From Sisyra terminalis (taxonomy: Eukaryota > Arthropoda > Insecta > Neuroptera > Sisyridae), in assembly GCA_958496175.1 (NCBI GenBank), contig OY292279.1, positions 16,740,001 through 16,804,000 on the forward strand: a stretch of DNA of 64,000 bases. The letters are read 5' to 3'. The translations under genes were made by a program, and so were the position numbers. Numbering within the stretch: position 1 is the stretch's first letter; every line of letters begins with the position of its first letter. This document shows, in pieces, positions 59,075 through 64,000 of the stretch. The notes beneath the pieces are model-generated. The model saw only the letters and a list, made by a program, of their open reading frames with translations, had not been told where the DNA came from and did not search any database.

Positions 59075-60375
59075 TTGAACAATTCATACAGAAAACCAAC
59101 AACAATGAACACAACCACCCATAAAACATCATTTTACCCTAGAAACCAAAAAATGGCAGCTTACAAGAGTCTAGTTTATAGAGCGATCAAGTTCCCTCTT
59201 AGCACCAAAGCTCGTGAAGAAGAACTTAAGATAATTTAATATATAGCCTAGGGTGATTTTTTTTTGACTTTTTTTTTTTGGTCTCATTGTGAAATTTTGT
59301 TGGAAATACCAAAAAAAAAAATTCTCTGAAAGTTTGAGCCCTTAATATTAATTTTAAGTCCTCGACGAAGACGTGTAAAGATTTCCCATTGAAAATACAT
59401 AGAAACTCTGTTTTTTTATTTTTAAATTTCTATATCTCAGCGGCATTTCATGGGATCGCTTTTACCGAAGATGGTTTTTTCTCAGAATTAAACGCTCTAC
59501 AAAAGTGCCCATTGCGACAAAGTCGTAACTCACACCGGTGAGGTAGTACGGGCCACTGAACCTGATTTTTCCATAAAATTCGCGTTTTTTTTGCATTTAT
59601 CTCGTAAATAACAAGAGCTACGGAAAAATTATAAATAAAAAAACTTGTAGAGAATTTGTTTTCCTACAAAAAGGTCCTGTAGACCAAATCACTAAGATCA
59701 ATATTAAACGAGATATTATGCCTTGAATTGATTTTTCTGTGAAATTTTTGCCGAACATTGATTTAAACTTTTAGTCAAAAGTCATCTAGCCACTACTAAC
59801 GGATACAATAGCTCAATCTTAGACAAAATAATATCGAAATTTACTAAAAAATCCATTCATCCAACTCCACCAAAAGAAAACAAAAAGTATATAAAATCAA
59901 ACTTCAATAATATATTTAATTTTACAATCGCTAACTTCCTAAAGAAAAATAATTTCAACATTGCATTTTCAACAAACAACAGCATGATGAAAATTCTTTA
60001 GCCATTTGAGAACAACCAAATCTCAACGAAAAATAAAACCGGAATATATAAAATTAAATATGGTTACTGTGAAAAATTTTATATTGGCCAAACTGTTAGA
60101 TCTTTCGGAACACGATATAAGAAACATACACCAAAGAAACCTACTTCAAAAACAACTTTAAATTTTACAAAACACCTTTATGACGAAAATCATCAATGCT
60201 TAAATTTCGAAACAAATTTTAAGCCACTGCATATTTGCAAGAAAGGATCACATATGAACACTCTAGAAGAATATGAAATATACAAATCACACAAACTAGA
60301 TCCAAATAACATCCTTAACGACAAACTATATAAAACAAATAACCTATATGAAATTTGTTTACAACTGACAAAATA
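59075..60375 (+). pseudogene. Penelope copy 2 protein: RT end + GIY-YIG endonuclease
   Basis: It starts NSYRKPTTMNTTTHKTSF, the end of the RT region. After the insertion it continues in one frame (SSILDKIISKFTKK...FSTNNSMMKIL). A single TAG at about 60,000 interrupts it. Then 124 open codons encode KTGIYKIKYGYCEKFYIGQT (GIY and YIG motifs), a conserved Arg in RSFGTRYKKH, Glu in MNTLEEYEIYK, and LYEICLQLTK before TAA (60373-60375). The nuclease domain looks structurally complete. The GIY-YIG enzyme makes the nick used for target-primed reverse transcription. Confidence 0.85.
59249..59783. mobile_element. 535-bp insertion related to the TAGGGTG elements
   Basis: It begins TAGGGTGATTTTT and carries TTTGAGCCCTTAATATTA, ATATCTCAGCG and AACGCTCTACAAAA, blocks shared with the elements at 43.9 and 56.8 kb. 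Flanking octamers ATATAGCC (59241-59248) and ATCTAGCC (59784-59791) differ at one base, and copy 1 shows the uninterrupted site. The right end lacks the expected CACCCTA, so that terminus may be deleted. Confidence 0.75.
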
Positions 60376-60377
60376 AT

Positions 60378-60424
60378 CATAACCTGATGATGATAGCCAA
60401 AAACTGTTGAAACGCGTCGTAATT
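60378..60424 (+). ncRNA. Hammerhead ribozyme-like motif in Penelope copy 2 tail
   Basis: The CTGATGA core is at 60384-60390, followed by an extra T. Stem II is GATAG/CTGTT, pairing through wobbles. GAAA is at 60409-60412, then CGCGTC with cleavage after 60418. Stem I is ATAAC with GTAAT, one mismatch. All core bases are intact. Confidence 0.6.
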
Positions 60425-60821
60425 AACAAGAAATTGAGTCATAGGACATATATTATTATTCCTTGATTTATTAATTTTGAGTGGGAAAGAAATAAAATAT
60501 TTATCAATGTTAAATTTAACCAATAACTCATAAACTTTATAAAACGCAAATACTTATCAATTGTTACTTAAGAGAACTATTTCAATTTCAACTTCCGGTA
60601 ACTGATCAATAAATCAAACTCAAGCATTGCGTTTGCCGTAATAAACCATCGTCCGTTTTATAGGAATTAATACCACCTTTGTTATTGTTAAGGGGGCAGT
60701 GAGTTCCAAAAAAAAAGTACAATTTTTTCACATTTTCCAATTAAAATTTCTCTTAATTACGTTGTATTAAAATACAGTAACATAATAAAAAATTATAAAA
60801 TTTAAATTAAAAAAAGCTGTA

Positions 60822-61240
60822 TTGGTGGCCGAGTACTTTTCCCGAGTACTAAAAATGATCTATAGATCATGGGTCGGCAACCTGCGGCCCGCGAGACATC
60901 TTGGTGCGGCCCGCAAGATGCTCGCCGCAACACACATGACGGACACATAGAGTTTTATTATTGAAACTAAAATATTTGTACATAAAGATTGTAGGTATAC
61001 CTACTGTAAGTGCGGCCCGCACTGATTCCCATGAAAAATATTTGGCCCTTTTACAACAAAAGGTTGCCGACCCATGCTCTTGATGACCGCTCTAAAATCG
61101 GTGGTCTTGGGTTCAATCCTCAAATCGAGCAAATTTTTGATATTTATCGATTTCAGATTTTTACTAACGCTAAAGTCACTGAAGATCTTAGTAGTTATAA
61201 AGTGACAGAAAATATCAATTAAAAAAAAAAAATAAAAAAT
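60822..61240 (+). mobile_element. tRNA-derived SINE interrupted by a hAT MITE
   Basis: The A-box region (GGTGGCCGAGTAC, 60824-60836) is separated from the B box (GGGTTCAATCC, 61109-61119) by the insertion at 60868-61076. The body (CTTAGTAGTTATAAAGTGAC) and A-rich tail match the SINE at 10.0 kb. Confidence 0.8.
60868..61076. mobile_element. hAT MITE, 209 bp
   Basis: The ends CATGGGTCGGCAACCT and AGGTTGCCGACCCATG are perfect 16-bp inverted repeats. The flanking octamers CTATAGAT and CTCTTGAT agree at six positions. The interior is rich in GCGGCCCGC, as in common insect hAT elements. Confidence 0.85.
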
Positions 61241-61275
61241 TATTGGTGAAAATATCTTGCAACAAATCTTTTGTA

Positions 61276-61500
61276 CAGTGTTTCTCAACCTCTTAATTGA
61301 ACCGCTCCTCTTTGAACTAGAAAATAGATCTCCGCACCTCATTGAAAAATGTGTATCGTTTTTTAGTGAAGAAAAATACATTCGTTGCGAAATCTATTAT
61401 AAACATTTTCATAATTTTTATTGTTAGTAGGTTCTCCCGCCCCCCATAAATACTTTTCTGTACTCACAGGGGTATGGGAATCCCAGGTTACGAAGCACTG
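61276..61500. mobile_element. hAT-like MITE, about 225 bp
   Basis: The ends CAGTGTTTCTCAACCT and AGGTTACGAAGCACTG are inverted with a few mismatches; CAGTG termini are typical of hAT. The target duplication is not clear. Confidence 0.7.
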
Positions 61501-61849
61501 CTCTAAAGTAATAACGACTCAAATACCAATTTTATTTTTGAAAACAAAGTACAATATTTAGGTTTAGTTATTTCCGGTTTTTTGAAATAAGCACACGTGC
61601 TATATCCCTAACCATGGGTAATTTTTAGGATGCATTTATTTTTATACTATCCCCGGTTCTTTAGAGTTGAATCTTGATTTGTTTCTTATATTCTTCCAAT
61701 TTCAGCTCCTGGTTCTTGAGTAGTTCTTGGGTCGTTAACCTTTTTGCCGCTTTCTTCGATTGCTCAATGCTATCTATTCCATAATGCCCTGGTTTCAAAA
61801 TTAGTCTAAGAAGATACATACTTGTTTCCGAGAATATGGTATATTGAAG

Positions 61850-62405
61850 GGGTTCCTAAACTTTTTAGGTTTTCGGCACTCTAAATGTATCAAAATTATT
61901 CCGCAAGGTTCCACATCAAATCCCAAGGCAAAATAATGCACAAAAATCTAACTCACAACTGTCCTTTACACTAAATCATAGCAGGGATGCCACACTTGGG
62001 CACTAAGGGCACTTATCCGTTAAGCGCTCATTCCAAGTTATTCCCTCCGGCATAGCTTACATGATAGGTCGGGAATTTTAATGATTTAAGGAACCACATT
62101 TTGATGAATTTTATTTCTTTTTGGGAAAGTGAGCCTCATGTTTCTGATCACTAAAACTGAAATAAAAAATCCAATCTAATTTTATTTCTAAGTTTGTTTT
62201 TTTCAATAGTTGAAAATCTTGAGATCTTTACATTTAAAAAGCTATTGAGTAAGGGTCAAAGAGCGTAAACGTAAAGAGATTAACGTTTTACAAACTAAAA
62301 ATTTTAACAATGTTCTACTCTGTATAGCAAAATTTTCGCGACGCCTCAATAAAAGAGCCGTAGCTCCCCAGGGTGCCATGGAGCACAAATTGGGAAAGAT
62401 TGGTT
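61850..62405. mobile_element. hAT-like relic, relative of 47.7-48.5 kb
   Basis: It begins GGGGTTCCTAAACTTTTTAG and ends near AGCACAAATTGGGAAAGATT, which is roughly complementary. The body shares GATGAATTTTATTTCTTT and several other blocks with the intronic copy. Noncoding. Confidence 0.65.
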
Positions 62406-62409
62406 CATT

Positions 62410-62930
62410 GTTTTTTGTATGCATATTTTTACTATGCCTATATCTTAGATCTTTAAGGCTATGCCAGTGAGTTCGAATAGATGACTGATGGATTATTTTT
62501 GGGCTTTTTTCGATGGTTTCAAAATTGAAAATTGAGGTTTCATCTTTTAGTCAAAAGGAAATTTTTCGGTTGTTTCTTACGATGACACATTTCGATGGAC
62601 CGTTTAATACCAATTCATCAGTGTAGAATCCTTGGTATTTTTGATGTCTATTTTGGATTTCCATGTTAGTTTTACAAACTGAAAATGAGTTCATTATTAA
62701 ATTTTGGTTTTCCTTTAGTTTCCAAACACATTTGTGTCACTGTTGCTAAATTATTTTTTATCATTACAAAAAAAAACCATTAAGTCTTTATCTTAAGCTC
62801 TTATTGCTTAAGTGAAAATTGAGTATCAATTTTTCCTTTGCCAATTGTTTCAATTTTTTTTTCATTTTTCTTATCTATGGTTAATATAATATTACAATAA
62901 ATTAATATCTTTTATTGGATTTTAAATACT
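62410..62930. other. Unassigned A+T-rich DNA
   Basis: No gene or repeat recognised. Confidence 0.5.
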
Positions 62931-62934
62931 TCAT

Positions 62935-63130
62935 CAGGTTTTAGAACATACAGTAACAGGTTAATTATATAAATATACATAATTAATCAGTTAAAATTAA
63001 ATTAACAGATTAAAATACACTGATTAATTGTATATATTTATATAATTAACCTGTTACTGTATGTTGTAGTACCTGATGAAGGTACGAAAATAGCGAAACG
63101 TTGTGCAAAGATTAAATAAAAACATCAAAT
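62935..63130. mobile_element. Divergent tail pair, fourth family
   Basis: TTCATCAGGTTTTAGAACAT...ACAGTAACAGGTTAATTATA (62935-62975) is matched in inverted order by ...TATAATTAACCTGTTACTGT and TACCTGATGAA (63033-63080), making a foldback of about 60-bp arms. The right member continues through GAAA; the left has lost about 50 bases after CTGATGAAG. Confidence 0.7.
63055..63110 (+). ncRNA. Degenerate hammerhead-like motif
   Basis: CTGATGA (63073-63079) is followed by A, a worn stem GGTA/TAGC, GAAA (63095-63098) and CGTTGTGC. One stem II pair is lost and stem I is not convincing. Confidence 0.4.
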
Positions 63131-63293
63131 TTTTAATATCCAAAAAAAGAGATTCATTTTCTGTTATATTATATTTTTTTTTATTTTCCCAATTGTAAAT
63201 AAATCATTGAGAAACATAAAAGTATTTAAGTGTTCATCAATAGTAATGCCTTATTCGAGAAAAACATTGCACACAAGAAAAGCACTTAATGTT

Positions 63294-63314
63294 AAAAAAA
63301 AAAAAAAAAAAAAA
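63294..63314. repeat. A21 homopolymer
   Basis: Uninterrupted A run, possibly the tail of an old retroposed sequence; nothing recognisable lies upstream. Confidence 0.9.
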
Positions 63315-63319
63315 TTGTG

Positions 63320-64000
63320 CTTTACAAGAACATTGCATTAGTTCATACCTATTTCCATTACGAAAAGTTAATGTTTTTAATCTTCTTTTGTGTTAATTAT
63401 TCAATAAATGATTAAATTTTACAAAACTAGTTGGTCAAAAGTATGATTGGTTTATTTGATATTTTATTGCGTGTTGCTACACCACAGTGGAAAAATAAAG
63501 ATAATAATTTCAAATTTGGTTTATGTAATACGATAGTCGAGACATTAATTCATATTTCACATTAAGAAAAGGCTTCTGTAACAAATTTGCCCAACTGTGA
63601 CCTACTTGTACCACTGTGGCATTGTTTTAACTTTCGAATTTTCCTAACTCCATTTCCCAATTCGCAGGAAATTCAAACGAAATTTAATTACAATACAACC
63701 CTTCTTCGTATTTATCAAGAGGAAACGCAAATAGTTTGCATTAGTAAACATTGTTTCAATCACTAAACGAAGATAAAAGTAGTTCAAATAATGCATTTGT
63801 ATGATTAACCTCTGTCACACAAATTATATTTATGTCTCTATGTAAAGCGCGACCTATACGAAGCTTTTCGTCTCGTAAGATATTATTTGAGCTTAAGCCC
63901 GTTTGTTTGAGAAAACCCTTATAATTAACTGGTGGTTGCTGACTGATCTGAAGCATAAATCCCCTTGAGCTGCACCCTCTTGTCGCGTATTTCTAGGAGC
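63320..64000. other. Unassigned DNA
   Basis: No gene recognised. The 66-codon minus frame at 63.76 kb has no domain. Confidence 0.45.

Larger units (their letters stand above)
58999..60480 (+). mobile_element. Penelope-like element copy 2, with inverted tail at its 5' end
   Basis: It begins with an inverted partial tail (58999-59068, complement of GTTGAAACACGTC...GAGTCATAGG). The truncated reverse transcriptase end, GIY-YIG domain, stop and direct tail with hammerhead-like motif follow. Inverted terminal copies of this kind are known for Penelope elements. Most of the polymerase is missing. A 535-bp element interrupts it at 59,249. Confidence 0.85.

Noticed and set aside
1..64000. CRISPR arrays, operons, prophage or bacterial inserts
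   Set aside because: No regularly spaced repeats, no closely packed genes and no bacterial-type ribosome binding sites were seen.

Overview
The window is an A+T-rich stretch of animal, most likely insect, nuclear DNA. There is no bacterial gene packing, no operon and no rRNA. Open frames are short and interrupted, and one gene model has a clean GTAAGT/AG intron. The transposon mix is typical of insects: Jockey-type and other LINEs, Penelope-like elements, mariner/Tc1, hAT relatives, MITEs and a tRNA-derived SINE. The exact order cannot be read from the sequence.

Layout. 1-9 kb is mostly unassigned A+T-rich DNA, with a hammerhead-like motif at 1.5 kb, a perfect 596-bp palindrome at 6.26-6.86 kb and a MITE at 7.0-7.2 kb. 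9.8-13.4 kb holds a LINE scrap, a SINE with target duplication, a local duplication, and Penelope-like copy 1 (reverse transcriptase plus GIY-YIG endonuclease), whose tail is split by an insert carrying an inverted pair of cysteine-rich gene fragments. 15.3-17.3 kb has a Jockey C-terminus and two more hammerhead-like motifs. 20-28 kb has scattered LINE scraps, a TIR element and a hAT-like MITE. 29.6-31.4 kb has two head-to-tail 5'-truncated Jockey elements. 33.2-34.3 kb has a mariner pseudogene with an internal duplication. 36.5-38.2 kb has two copies of the C-terminal end of an unidentified membrane protein. 40-45 kb has a second mariner-like relic, a Penelope tail, a long-TIR element and a LINE scrap. 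46.2-49.1 kb has the only convincing host gene, two exons with a transposon-filled intron. 50-57.8 kb has paired MITEs around a SINE head and a Tc1 copy, a LINE pseudogene, and a divergent Penelope tail pair carrying a 969-bp TIR element with an exact 8-bp target duplication. 59-63.1 kb has Penelope-like copy 2, a SINE broken by a hAT MITE, more hAT relics and a last divergent tail pair.

The main observation is a set of hammerhead-ribozyme-like motifs. The order is a CTGANGA core, one extra base, the stem II hairpin, GAAA, then a self-complementary segment and the cleavage triplet. They occur in the 3' tails of several Penelope-type families and repeatedly as divergent inverted pairs. Hammerheads are known in Penelope-like retroelements, so the class is not new. 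The families here, the palindromic arrangement, and a compensatory stem change between the 1.5 kb and 17.3 kb copies deserve checking. Apart from the two-exon gene, nearly all recognisable coding sequence is decayed transposon.
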